Shown here one piece after another: positions 48,372 to 57,455 of a stretch of 60,888 bases of DNA. Within the stretch, counting starts at the first letter, position 1, and the number at the start of each line of letters is the position of its first letter. The notes beneath the pieces were generated by a model. It did no database searches and was not told the DNA's origin. It saw only the letters and a list, made by a program, of their open reading frames with translations. This stretch comes from Nevskia soli DSM 19509. GTDB lineage: Bacteria; Pseudomonadota; Gammaproteobacteria; Nevskiales; Nevskiaceae. The position numbers and the translations under genes were made by a program. Location: assembly GCF_000711955.1 (NCBI RefSeq), contig NZ_JONR01000032.1:1-60888 (forward strand), given 5' to 3'.

Positions 48372-48616
48372 GGCTTGTGAGCCCGTGACCGGGGCGGGAC
48401 CGGAAGGGGACTTCGGCGATCTCGTCGCGCTGATCCGCGCGCGGGTTGGCGAATGTCCCGAACATTCAGTCCTGGTGCCCGGTCACATCGGGGCATTCCG
48501 CGCCGGCGCTTCGATCAGGTACCTCGTGGTATCGATAAGCCGACTGCGCGCGGGCATGGGCATCGTGCCGCAGCCGGCAGCTGCGCACCGCTGAACCGGC
48601 GTTTCCGTACCGCCGG

Positions 48617-49273
48617 TCAGCGCACCAGCACCGCCAGCAGTGCGTCGATATGCGCGGCGATGACCGAGTCGGCGGCGGGGTCGATGCCCCAGACACGGCG
48701 CACCTCCGGTGCCAGCGTGTAGAACGGCTGCGCCGCGCCGACGATGATGTAGACCAGGGCCGGCACCGATACGTCCGGCAGCACGCCTTCGCGCTGCAGC
48801 ATGCGCACGAAGCGCTCGGAGCCGCGGGCAATGCCGGCGATGAAGGTATCGGTGGCCCATTGCAGGCGTTCGCTGTCGCGCAGGCTCTCCTGCATCATCA
48901 GGCGCGCGTGCTCGGGATGGCGCGCGCAGTACAGCACGTAGTGGCGCAGCACCAGGCGCGCGTAGTCGCGGCGCTGCTGCCGCGTGTCGAGCTTGCCGGG
49001 CGGCATGTCGAAGCTCATCTCGGCGGCCTGGCGCTCGAACAGGAAGGTTACCGCCGCGCGCCACAGCGTGTCCTTGCTGCCGAAGTGATACTTGATCAAC
49101 GCGTGGTGCACGCCGGCATGCGCGGCGATATCGCGGGTCGAGCTGCCGTCGAAGCCGCGTTCGGAAAAGACCAGCAGCGCCGACTGCAGGATCGCCGCGC
49201 GGGTAGCCTCCTTCTGCACGGTGCGGGAACTGGATTTCATCGCCGTCGCCGCCCGTCGTGCGCACGCGACCAT
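48617..49273 (-). CDS. TetR-family regulator (copy 2)
   Basis: 218 residues from the ATG at 49273 (49240 is an alternative; neither has a strong ribosome-binding site). HTH: ATRAAILQSALLVFSERGF with SSTRDIAAHAGVHHALIKYHFGSKDTLW. It is closely similar to copy 1 over the whole shared length. The position equivalent to copy 1's ATG reads ACG here, so its N-terminus begins later. Divergent from the TonB-dependent receptor gene, which has the cleanest operator. Confidence 0.9.
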   Translation of the reverse strand: MVACARRAATAMKSSSRTVQKEATRAAILQSALLVFSERGFDGSSTRDIAAHAGVHHALIKYHFGSKDTLWRAAVTFLFERQAAEMSFDMPPGKLDTRQQRRDYARLVLRHYVLYCARHPEHARLMMQESLRDSERLQWATDTFIAGIARGSERFVRMLQREGVLPDVSVPALVYIIVGAAQPFYTLAPEVRRVWGIDPAADSVIAAHIDALLAVLVR

Positions 49274-49322
49274 GCCGCGCCTGCCACGGACGCGGTTGTA
49301 GCGTGAATCGTCGATGAAGCGT

Positions 49323-49379
49323 TTGACATTCGTCCGGCATGCGCTATGATTATTTTCATTATACATACGGCTAATGAAA
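49323..49379 (+). promoter_or_regulatory. Promoter and operator of the TonB-dependent receptor gene
   Basis: TTGACA (49323-49328), 16-bp spacer, TATGAT (49345-49350), then the perfect inverted repeat TTTCATTA-N10-TAATGAAA (49354-49379) across the predicted start. Spacing of all elements equals that at 45013-45069. The symmetric arms make this the best candidate operator for the TetR pair. Confidence 0.75.
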
Positions 49380-49436
49380 TTGTTGTCGGCAAGGCCGGTG
49401 CCGGAGAAGCATCCATAACGAGGGAGGAGAGGCGGT

Positions 49437-51983
49437 ATGAGAGCTGGCAGCGAGAGCGCACGCACGCGTCGTGTCACCCCGGCTTTGCCGGTTTGCGGAT
49501 TGACCGCCCTGCTGTGCCTGTGGCCGGCCCTGCGCGTTGCGGCCGACGAGCCGCCGCCCGCGGATACCGCGCAGTCCTCGTCCACCCCGGTTGCCGCGGC
49601 CCCCGCGCCGGCGCCGGCGGATGCCGCCTCTGACAACGCCAGCTCCGGTTCCGGCGCAAGCAAGGTCACCAAGATCGACGAAATCGTGGTGACGGCACAG
49701 AAGCGCAAGGAAAAGCTGCAGGACGTGCCTCTGGCGGTGACGGTGGTCAACCAGGCGCAGCTGCGCGCGCAGAACATCACCCAGGTCAGCGAACTGAGCC
49801 GCGCCGTCCCCGCCATCGAGACCAACGGCGAGCCGGGCAATCCCGACACGCGCATCAGCATCCGCGGCATCTCCACCAACTCCTTCAGCGTCACCGCCGA
49901 ACAGGCCGTGTCCTACGTCGCCGACGGCGTGGTGCTGGGCAAGGCGCCGGCGGTAAACCTGTTCGACGTCAGCCGCATCGAAGTACTGCGCGGACCGCAG
50001 GGCACCCTGTTCGGCAAGAATGCTTCGGCCGGCGTGATCAGCGTCACCACCAATGCGCCGGACCCGTCCAGGTTCGAGGTCATGGGCCATGCCGACCTGG
50101 GCTTCGAATACGGCCACCGCCTGCTGCAGGCCGCGGTGAACCTGCCGATCAGCAGCGACGCGGCGCTGCGCATCAGCGTCGGCCAGAGCTACGAGAAGGG
50201 GCTGATCCACAACGTCCCGCGCAACGAGGACAGCACCGCCTGGGTCAATGGCGCGCGCGCGCGTTTCCTGTGGGAGCCCACGCCGGAACTCAGCTTCAAC
50301 CTGATCGGCGACTACGAGAAGTCCAGCACCACGCAGCAGCTCTACATCCTGTTCTCGCGCTACAACGACGCCAGCACCGGCCAGCCGGTGCCGATCCCCG
50401 GCTGCGGCGGCACCATCGCTTCGTACGACGCGCGCACCGCCTGCGGCGCCGATCCCACCTACAACAAGAGCGGCGCCTGGGGCCTGTCGGCGCAGATCGA
50501 CTACAAGTTCGAAGACTTCACCGTCACCTCGATCACCGCCGGCCGCCGTTATACCCAGAACGGCGTCATCGACGTCGACGGCCTGCCGGGCAACTACTTC
50601 GGCAACGGCAATACCTTCGACAACAAGGTCATCTCGCAGGAGCTGCGCATCGCCTCGCCCACCGGGCAGCAGCTTGAGTACGTGGCGGGTTTCTTCTACT
50701 CCAAGTCCAATGTGCCGAACTTCCTCAGCCAGACCATCGGCGGGGATACCCTGGCCTCGCTGTTATCGGGATTCGTGCCGATCTCGCCCTGCACCGGCCT
50801 CGGCATCTGCCTGAAGGACACGCTGGCGCTGTACCAGCCCAACGAGTACGTCGCCAGCCTGAAGAGCGCGGCGCTGTTCGGGCAAGCCACCCTGCGCGTC
50901 ACCGACAAATGGCGCTGGATCGCCGGTGTGCGCGCCACCCGCGACGATGTCGGCATGTCGTCAACCTCCTACCTCGGCGTCTCGGCTAACCTGGCGCCGA
51001 TCCTGGGCCTCGTCGCCCCGCCTCTTGCATCCCTGTTCAATAGCGCCACGCTGGCCTCGGTTCCCCTGAACGAACCGCTCAACGGCGCCGACGCGGTGAA
51101 GAACATCTCCTGGCGCGGCGGCATGCAGTACGACGTCACCAGGCACATGATGGTGTACGCCACCGCCTCGCGCGGCTACAAGGGCCCGCAGATCGTGTTC
51201 AATCCGCCCAATGTCGTGCCCGGCATCAGCACGAGCGGTGTATCGCTGCCGACGCCGGCCTCGATCTCGCTGGTCAAGCCGGAATACCCGATGGACTACG
51301 AGGCGGGCGTCAAGACCACGCTGCTGCGCGGCGCCTTCGCCGCCAACTTCAACCTGTTCCACACCACCATCAAGGATTTCCAGTCCTCCGTCTTCACCGC
51401 CAACGGCTCCATCCCCAACAACATCCCGCACGTGCTCACCGAGGGCGCGGAGCTGGACCTGTTCGGCTTCCTGGCGCCGGGGCTGATCCTCAACGGCGGC
51501 TTCATCTACAACCGCGTCACCTATCCGCACGGCTACCTCACCGGCTGCTCGCAGGTCGGTCCGAACTGCCCCAACACCACCGGCGCGCTCGAAGACGTGG
51601 GCGGCACCCAGCTGATCGCCGCGCCCAAGTTCAAGTTCACCCTGACGCCGACCTACCAGCGTGACCTCAACCAGTACATGAGCGCCTTCATCTCGACCGA
51701 CGTGGTCTACAAGACCGATATCCGCTACGAGGCTTCCACCGATACCCGCGACCACACCGGCAACCACGCCATCGTCGGCATGCGCATCGGCCTGCGCGAT
51801 CCCGACGACAAGTGGGGCATCTCGTTCTTCGGCCGCAACATCTTCAACGCCTACAATCCGGCCTTCCTGTTCTCGCCCTACCTGTTCGCCTCGGCGACCT
51901 CACCGGGCATCGACACCGTCGGCCAGGCCGTCTCCACCGAGTCCTACCGCTTCTTCGGCGTCTCGCTCGACGGCAGGTTCTGA
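49437..51983 (+). CDS. TonB-dependent outer-membrane receptor
   Basis: 848 residues. A signal peptide, then a low-complexity linker rich in Ala/Pro, the TonB box region (KIDEIVVTAQKRKEKLQDVPLAVTVV), a plug domain (SIRGISTNSFSV...VLRGPQGTLFGKNASAGVISVTT) and a 22-strand barrel ending in Phe (FFGVSLDGRF). GGAGGAGAGG precedes the ATG. Such receptors take up glycosides as well as siderophores; the neighbouring hydrolases suggest a plant glycoside substrate. Followed by a hydrolase and rhamnosidase on the same strand. Confidence 0.94.
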   Translation: MRAGSESARTRRVTPALPVCGLTALLCLWPALRVAADEPPPADTAQSSSTPVAAAPAPAPADAASDNASSGSGASKVTKIDEIVVTAQKRKEKLQDVPLAVTVVNQAQLRAQNITQVSELSRAVPAIETNGEPGNPDTRISIRGISTNSFSVTAEQAVSYVADGVVLGKAPAVNLFDVSRIEVLRGPQGTLFGKNASAGVISVTTNAPDPSRFEVMGHADLGFEYGHRLLQAAVNLPISSDAALRISVGQSYEKGLIHNVPRNEDSTAWVNGARARFLWEPTPELSFNLIGDYEKSSTTQQLYILFSRYNDASTGQPVPIPGCGGTIASYDARTACGADPTYNKSGAWGLSAQIDYKFEDFTVTSITAGRRYTQNGVIDVDGLPGNYFGNGNTFDNKVISQELRIASPTGQQLEYVAGFFYSKSNVPNFLSQTIGGDTLASLLSGFVPISPCTGLGICLKDTLALYQPNEYVASLKSAALFGQATLRVTDKWRWIAGVRATRDDVGMSSTSYLGVSANLAPILGLVAPPLASLFNSATLASVPLNEPLNGADAVKNISWRGGMQYDVTRHMMVYATASRGYKGPQIVFNPPNVVPGISTSGVSLPTPASISLVKPEYPMDYEAGVKTTLLRGAFAANFNLFHTTIKDFQSSVFTANGSIPNNIPHVLTEGAELDLFGFLAPGLILNGGFIYNRVTYPHGYLTGCSQVGPNCPNTTGALEDVGGTQLIAAPKFKFTLTPTYQRDLNQYMSAFISTDVVYKTDIRYEASTDTRDHTGNHAIVGMRIGLRDPDDKWGISFFGRNIFNAYNPAFLFSPYLFASATSPGIDTVGQAVSTESYRFFGVSLDGRF

Positions 51984-52035
51984 GAACATGGTACGGCGTA
52001 GTACGAGGACGGCGGAGGGACAGGGAGGACGGTGC

Positions 52036-52962
52036 ATGGCGGCAACGGCAATGAAGTTCGGCGTTGGCGCGTTCGGTGTCCTGCTGGCAGCGTACGCGGC
52101 GGGCGCCGGCGCCGACGCTCCGGTCGCCGCAGCGGCGCCCCTGATTCCGGTGTGGCAGGGCCTGCCGCCGGGCGCCAGCGCCGCGGACCTGAAAGAGCAG
52201 GATACCGAGATGCCCGGAGGCGATCGCGTGGTGCGCAACGTCACGCGACCGACGCTGCAGCCTTTCCTGCCCGAAGCCGGCACTGCCACCGGTACCGCCA
52301 TCGTGGTCTGTCCCGGCGGCGGCTTCCGTTTCCTCAGCATCGACACCGAAGGCCTGGAAGTCGCCCGCTGGCTCAGCGCCCACGGCATCGCCGCGTTCGT
52401 CCTGCGCTACCGGGTGATGCCGACGCCCGCCGACGACGGCGACTTCGCCGGCCAGCTCGGCGCCTTGCTGGCGCCGCTGTTCGGTCCCGGCATCAACGAC
52501 GAGATGAAGCGCCTCGGCCCTCCGGCCATCGCCGACGCGCAGCAGGCCATGCGCCTGGTGCGCCAGCGCGCAAAGGAGTGGCATGTCGTGCCCGACCGCG
52601 TCGGCATCCTCGGCTTCTCCGCCGGCGGCGTGGTCGTCACCGGCATCGCCCTGCAGCACGACGCGAAGAGCCGTCCCGACTTTGCCGGCGCGATTTACCC
52701 CGGCCCCTGGGACATCGGCAAGGTGCCCAAGGATGCGCCGCCGTTGTTCATCGCCGCCGCGAGCGACGACGCCCTGACCGACATCGGCGCCCAGCCGCTG
52801 CAGGCGGCCTGGCAGCAGGCCGGCCACCCGGTGGAGACACACATCTATGACAAGGGCGGCCACGGCTTCGGCATGAAGCAGCAGGGTGGCGACAGCGACC
52901 ATTGGGTCGACCAGTTCGGCGCGTGGCTCGACAAACAAGGCCTGCTGAAGGCGAAGAAGTAG
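52036..52962 (+). CDS. Secreted alpha/beta hydrolase (acetyl-esterase-like)
   Basis: 308 residues with a signal peptide (~1-26). Oxyanion-type segment VVCPGGGFRFLS, nucleophile in LGFSAGGVVVTG, and a late DKGGHGFG carrying the His; the family includes acetylxylan esterases and related carbohydrate deacylases. GGGAGG lies 7 bases before the ATG. It sits between the receptor and rhamnosidase genes, 52 bp after the former, so deacylation of the glycoside is likely. Confidence 0.85.
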   Translation: MAATAMKFGVGAFGVLLAAYAAGAGADAPVAAAAPLIPVWQGLPPGASAADLKEQDTEMPGGDRVVRNVTRPTLQPFLPEAGTATGTAIVVCPGGGFRFLSIDTEGLEVARWLSAHGIAAFVLRYRVMPTPADDGDFAGQLGALLAPLFGPGINDEMKRLGPPAIADAQQAMRLVRQRAKEWHVVPDRVGILGFSAGGVVVTGIALQHDAKSRPDFAGAIYPGPWDIGKVPKDAPPLFIAAASDDALTDIGAQPLQAAWQQAGHPVETHIYDKGGHGFGMKQQGGDSDHWVDQFGAWLDKQGLLKAKK

Positions 52963-53041
52963 ATTGCGCCGCGGCGCCGGAACGGATGCAATGCACAAGG
53001 GTGCCGCCCGAGCGGACGCCCCGGTTGGAGGAGAAGCCATT

Positions 53042-56000
53042 TTGAACAGTTTCCGGTGCGGTTCCCGCCTGGGTTTTCATACCGTCGCCCTGATGGCGGC
53101 CTGCCTGTCGCTGCCGGCCTGCACCCAGACCGCGCAACTGCCGGCGGACAGCGCTGCCCGTTCCTCCGACGCGCCGCAGGATGAGCCGGTGTCGAAGCAG
53201 TCCACACCTTATGAACTGCGCGCCGAGTACGCGCGCGAACCCCTGGGCATCGACGTGCCCAGGCCGCGTCTGTCCTGGCATCTGCCCAACAGCGACGGCG
53301 ACGGCATGCAGAGCGCCTACCAGGTCCGTGTCGCCGCCTCGGTCGACGCGCTGCCCGCGGCGGCGCTGTGGGACAGCGGCGAGATCGCTTCCACCGACTC
53401 CTCGCAGATCGCCTATGCCGGCACGCCGCTGGTTTCGCGCCAGCGCTGCTACTGGCAGGTGCGGGTGTGGGACGGGCAGGGCCGCCCCTCCGAATGGAGC
53501 GAGCCTTCCTGGTGGGAAAGCGGCCTGCTCGAGTCCAAGGACTGGTCGGCGCAGTGGATCTCCGGCCGCCTCAATGCCGATCACGACTGGCACGACGCGC
53601 GGATCAGTTTCGATTTCACCTTGAACGGCAACGCACTCGGCTTCCTGTTCCGCGCCCGCCCGGTCGGCAAGACCTACGGCGAAGCCTACCTGTGGAAGCT
53701 CAGCACCGACGGCGGCCAGGTGCGCCTGCTGGAGCAGGTGCGGCGCTACGCCGGCGGCAGCAGCTCCCGCGTCAACATCCAGACCCTGCGCACCATCAGC
53801 CTGTCCGCCACGGTGGCGGAGTGGAAGGCGCGCAAGCACGTCCTGCAGGTCGATGCGCAAGGCAGCAGCCTCGTCACCTCGGTCGACGGCGCCACGGTGG
53901 ACACGCTGACCGACGCCGCCCAGGCCAGCGGCACCATCGGCATGATCGCGTCCGCGGCGGACGCCGCCGTGATCCACGCGGTGTCGGTGCAGGCCGGCGG
54001 CGGGCAGGACTTCCACGCCGACTTCGCCGGCGGCGCCAATCCCTTCACCGGCGGCACCGTCACCGCCGATGGCCTGCAGGTCGCCGCCGGCGTGCCGGAC
54101 AAGGACCTGGTGCTGCCGATCGGTACGCCCGCGCCGCTGCTGCGCAAGGCCTTCGACCTGCCGGGCCGCGTCGCCTCGGGCCGCCTCTATGTCGCCGGCG
54201 GCGGCCTGCCCCGCGTCAGTCTCAACGGCCACACCATCGGCGAAGCCCTGCAGGACGGCTATACCGACTACGGCAAGCGCGTGCTGTACCGCAGCTTCGA
54301 TGTCACGGCCCTGCTGGCGCAGGGCAACAACGTCCTCGGCGCCGAACTCGGCCATGGCTGGTACGGCGCCACCGAGCCGAGCGAATGGTACTGGCACATG
54401 GCGCCCTGGCATGCGGCTCCGGCGCTGCTGGCGCAGCTCGAAGTGCGGCTTGAAGACGGCCGCCTGTTCACCGTCGCCAGCGACGGCAGCTGGCGCACGG
54501 TGGATGGCCCCACCCGCTACGACTCGGTATTCGGCGGCGAGCACCACGATGCGCGCCTGCTGCCCGCCGGCTGGCAGGCCAGCGGGTTCGACGACAGCCA
54601 CTGGGCCGCGGCCAACGTCGTCGCCGGGCCGAAGGGTGCCCTGCACGCCGCCGCGCAGGAACCGGTCGGCGTGGTCGGCAAGATCCGCCCCGTATCGGTC
54701 AGCCAGCCCAGCCCCGGCATCTACGTCTTCGACTTCGGCCGCATCTTCGCCGGCCGCCTGCGCCTCTCCGCCACCGGCCCGAAAGGCACCCACATCACCC
54801 TGGTGCAGACCGAAAAGCTCAATACCGACGGCACCGTGGCCATCGCCAGCGGCCTGGTCGATACCCAATTGCAGACCGACCAGTACGTGCTCGCCGGCGG
54901 CGGCCCGGAAAGCTGGACGCCGTCCTTCAGCTACAAGGGCTTCCGCTACGTGCAAGTCAGCGGCTACCCCGGCGTGCCGACGCTGGACGCGCTGGAAGGC
55001 GAGGTGATGCACTCCACGGTGCGCTCGAACGCCTCGTTCGAAAGCTCCAGCGAGCTGCTCAACCGCATCCAGGCTGCGGCGCGCGCGACCATCCTCAACA
55101 ACATGTACGGCAACCAGACCGACACGCCGACCTACGAGAAGAACGGCTGGACCGGCGACGCCCAGGCTTCGGCGCTGGCCTCGGTCATCAACTTCGACGT
55201 GGCGCGGGTCTGGACCAAGTGGCTCGGCGACTTCCGCGACGCGCAATCGCCGAAAGGCGAGATCCCCAAGATCGTGCCGTCCACGCCCTACTACAGCTAC
55301 GAGAACTCGCCGGGCTGGAACATGATCTGGGGCGCGGTGCCGTCCTGGGACGCGGCCACCCTGGTGCTGCCCTGGGAAATGTACCTGGCCTACGGCGACC
55401 GGCGGATCCTGGCGCAGATGTACGACACGCAGAAGAAGCTGCTCGACTACACCGCGACTTACTTCACGCCCGACAGCCTGGCCTACAACAATCCCAACAA
55501 TCCCTTCCTCGGCGAATACGCCGCCGTGCTGCCGCCCGGCGGCCTGATGGAAGCGGCGATGCGCCAGCCCAGCGGCCCGGTCGACGCCACCGCCACGGCC
55601 TACTACTATCACATGCTGGACCTGCTCTCGCGCAGCGCCGGCCTGCTCGGCAAAAGCGAAGACCAGGCACGTTACAGCGCCCTGGCCGCGCGCGTGCGGA
55701 CCGCTTACAACACGCGCTACTGGGACGGCGCCGCGCACCTGTACCGCAACAAGAGCGCCAGCGGCGAAATCCGTCCCTACGCCGAGACCCCCAACGTGCT
55801 GGCGGTCGCCTTCGGCTTGGTGCCGGCCGGCGAGGAAGCCGCGGTGGTCGGGCACATCAACGAGGACATCGTGTCGCGCGGCTACCACCTCGGCACCGGC
55901 GTCTATGCCGGCCGCTACGTCATGACCATGCTCGGCGACTACGGTTACGCCGACACCGCGTACGCCGTTGCCACCAGCACCACCATGCCGAGCTGGGGCT

Positions 56001-56452
56001 TCTGGCTGGAGAGCGGCCTTTCCACCATGGCCGAAGGCTGGGAACTCTCCTCGCGCTCCTACGATCACCACTACTGGGGTTCGGTCAGCTCGTACTTCTA
56101 CCAGAGCCTTGCCGGCATCCGCGCCGGCGAACCGGGCTACGCCAGGGTTCTCATCAAGCCCAATCCGCCTGCCGGGCTCGAGTGGGTGCGCGGCACGGTG
56201 CGCGCACCGCAAGGCAACATCGAATCGTACTGGAAGCGCGAAGCGGGCAAGCTGCTGCTCGAAGCGCGCATCCCGCAGGGATGCAGCGCTGAAATCTGGC
56301 TGCCCGCCGCGGGCGTGCGGCCCGCTGCGCAACCGCAAGGCGTGGAGTTCCTGCGCCTGGACGGCCAGTACGCCGTGTATCGCACCGGCCCCGGCAGTTA
56401 CCGCTTCGAAGGCCGCGACAGCGCCGGACCCGCCGCTGCTCCCTTGTCCTGA
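53042..56452 (+). CDS. Alpha-L-rhamnosidase (GH78) lipoprotein
   Basis: 1,136 residues. The reading begins at a TTG (53042) 8 bases after GGAGGAG, giving a lipoprotein signal with lipobox LPAC (ACLSLPAC). Domains: N-terminal beta-sandwiches (ELRAEYAREPLGIDVPRPRLSWHL; YTDYGKRVLYRSFDVT), then an (alpha/alpha)6 barrel with the acid Glu699 in TYEKNGWTGDAQ, GEIPKIVP, and late WELSSRSYDHHYWGS. It cleaves terminal alpha-L-rhamnose from flavonoid or saponin glycosides at the cell surface or periplasm. Last of the receptor-hydrolase-rhamnosidase run. Confidence 0.92.
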   Translation: MNSFRCGSRLGFHTVALMAACLSLPACTQTAQLPADSAARSSDAPQDEPVSKQSTPYELRAEYAREPLGIDVPRPRLSWHLPNSDGDGMQSAYQVRVAASVDALPAAALWDSGEIASTDSSQIAYAGTPLVSRQRCYWQVRVWDGQGRPSEWSEPSWWESGLLESKDWSAQWISGRLNADHDWHDARISFDFTLNGNALGFLFRARPVGKTYGEAYLWKLSTDGGQVRLLEQVRRYAGGSSSRVNIQTLRTISLSATVAEWKARKHVLQVDAQGSSLVTSVDGATVDTLTDAAQASGTIGMIASAADAAVIHAVSVQAGGGQDFHADFAGGANPFTGGTVTADGLQVAAGVPDKDLVLPIGTPAPLLRKAFDLPGRVASGRLYVAGGGLPRVSLNGHTIGEALQDGYTDYGKRVLYRSFDVTALLAQGNNVLGAELGHGWYGATEPSEWYWHMAPWHAAPALLAQLEVRLEDGRLFTVASDGSWRTVDGPTRYDSVFGGEHHDARLLPAGWQASGFDDSHWAAANVVAGPKGALHAAAQEPVGVVGKIRPVSVSQPSPGIYVFDFGRIFAGRLRLSATGPKGTHITLVQTEKLNTDGTVAIASGLVDTQLQTDQYVLAGGGPESWTPSFSYKGFRYVQVSGYPGVPTLDALEGEVMHSTVRSNASFESSSELLNRIQAAARATILNNMYGNQTDTPTYEKNGWTGDAQASALASVINFDVARVWTKWLGDFRDAQSPKGEIPKIVPSTPYYSYENSPGWNMIWGAVPSWDAATLVLPWEMYLAYGDRRILAQMYDTQKKLLDYTATYFTPDSLAYNNPNNPFLGEYAAVLPPGGLMEAAMRQPSGPVDATATAYYYHMLDLLSRSAGLLGKSEDQARYSALAARVRTAYNTRYWDGAAHLYRNKSASGEIRPYAETPNVLAVAFGLVPAGEEAAVVGHINEDIVSRGYHLGTGVYAGRYVMTMLGDYGYADTAYAVATSTTMPSWGFWLESGLSTMAEGWELSSRSYDHHYWGSVSSYFYQSLAGIRAGEPGYARVLIKPNPPAGLEWVRGTVRAPQGNIESYWKREAGKLLLEARIPQGCSAEIWLPAAGVRPAAQPQGVEFLRLDGQYAVYRTGPGSYRFEGRDSAGPAAAPLS

Positions 56453-56457
56453 TAACG

Positions 56458-56477
56458 CGCGCGCCCGAAGGCGCGCG
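56458..56477 (+). terminator. GC hairpin after the rhamnosidase gene
   Basis: CGCGCGCC-CGAA-GGCGCGCG, an 8-bp stem with a stable tetraloop, 5 bp after the stop codon. There is no T tract, so it may stabilise the mRNA 3' end rather than terminate by itself. Confidence 0.5.
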
Positions 56478-56610
56478 GCGGACAGGGCCATCCCGTAACG
56501 CCGTCATGGCGGTGTCGATCGCGCGCGTCGCGTCGAAGTTCCCTTCGAAAAACCTCCACGCCGGCAAGCGGACTTGCGCAAGAGCGTGCGTATTTTTTAC
56601 GCCAAATCCC

Positions 56611-56659
56611 TTGACTCATTAATTCCCATTATATAAAATATCATCCCATAATATGAAAT
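56611..56659 (+). promoter_or_regulatory. AT-rich promoter of the tonB operon with direct repeats
   Basis: TTGACT (56611-56616), 17-bp spacer, TAAAAT (56634-56639). Around and after it lies a direct repeat, CCCATTATAT (56625-56634) and CCCATAATAT (56645-56654). This stretch is strikingly AT-rich for the window. It has only loose similarity to the TetR operator (CATTATA), so a different regulator is possible. Confidence 0.6.
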
Positions 56660-56750
56660 TAACACGGTGACCGGCCTCCAGATGTCGGCGCCGGATATTC
56701 GCGGACCGATTGCCGCCTGCGCTGATCGGACCCGTGGAGGAGACGAGGTC

Positions 56751-57380
56751 ATGCAGTTGGGTCAGCGCCAGGACCAGGGTCAACGCGCCGCCGGCATCGG
56801 CTTCGTCATCCTGTTGCACGTGGCCGTCGTCTACCTGCTGGTCGCCGGCCTGTCGCACAAGACCATCGAGCTGCTGCCGCCGCCGATCGAGACCAAGATC
56901 CTGCAGGAAATCCATCCCAAGGAACCGCCGCCGCCACCGCCGCCGCCCAAGTTCACGCCGCCGGTGCCGACCTTCGTGCCGCCGCCGGAAATCGTCATCC
57001 AGCAACCGCCGCCGCCCGCCGCCATCGCCGTGGTCACCACGCAGCGCCCGTTGCAGGCGCCGGCGCCGGTGCACAGCGCCGCCGCCAATGGTCCGGCGCA
57101 TGTGCCGCCGGTGATCGACGCCAAGCGCAACTGCCGCGAGCCGGACTATCCCCCGGCCTCGCTGCGCATGGGCGAGAGCGGCACGGTGACGCTGGCCTTC
57201 ATGATCGGCACCGACGGCAAGGTGGTGGAGAGCAAGGTACAGACCACCAGCGGTTTCGCGCGTCTCGACGAAGCCGCGCGCAATGCGCTGAGCCGCTGCA
57301 AGTTCACCCCCGGCAGCTTCAACGGCGTCCCCGAACAGGCCTGGGCCAGCATGAAATACACCTGGCAGATCCCCGAATAG
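56751..57380 (+). CDS. tonB: Energy transducer TonB
   Basis: 209 residues. One N-terminal membrane anchor (IGFVILLHVAVVYLLVAGL), a proline-rich spacer (EPPPPPPPPKF...), and a C-terminal TonB domain (CREPDYPPASLRMGESGTVTLAFMI...CKFTPGSFNG). It couples the inner-membrane proton gradient to outer-membrane receptors such as that at 49437. Start at ATG 56751 after GGAGG; the upstream in-frame extension lacks sense as an anchor. First gene of tonB-exbB-exbD-exbD. Confidence 0.93.
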   Translation: MQLGQRQDQGQRAAGIGFVILLHVAVVYLLVAGLSHKTIELLPPPIETKILQEIHPKEPPPPPPPPKFTPPVPTFVPPPEIVIQQPPPPAAIAVVTTQRPLQAPAPVHSAAANGPAHVPPVIDAKRNCREPDYPPASLRMGESGTVTLAFMIGTDGKVVESKVQTTSGFARLDEAARNALSRCKFTPGSFNGVPEQAWASMKYTWQIPE

Positions 57381-57455
57381 CGAAGGCGCCCTGGCCAGGC
57401 AGGCGCTGCCCCGCTGATTGCAGTAAACGAGTTGTCCGCTCCGGAGGTTTTTTCC

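Noticed and set aside
45572..48388. Very long open frame overlapping the esterase-tannase gene in another plus frame, and an 809-codon antisense frame
   Set aside because: High-GC coding DNA leaves other frames open. These frames are Arg/Gly/His-rich without any recognisable domain, while the chosen frame has two complete esterase domains and a signal peptide.
52748..56491. Antisense frame of over 1,200 codons opposite the rhamnosidase
   Set aside because: Low-complexity Ala/Val/Gly/His composition, no domain, no ribosome-binding site; it mirrors codon bias of the GH78 gene.
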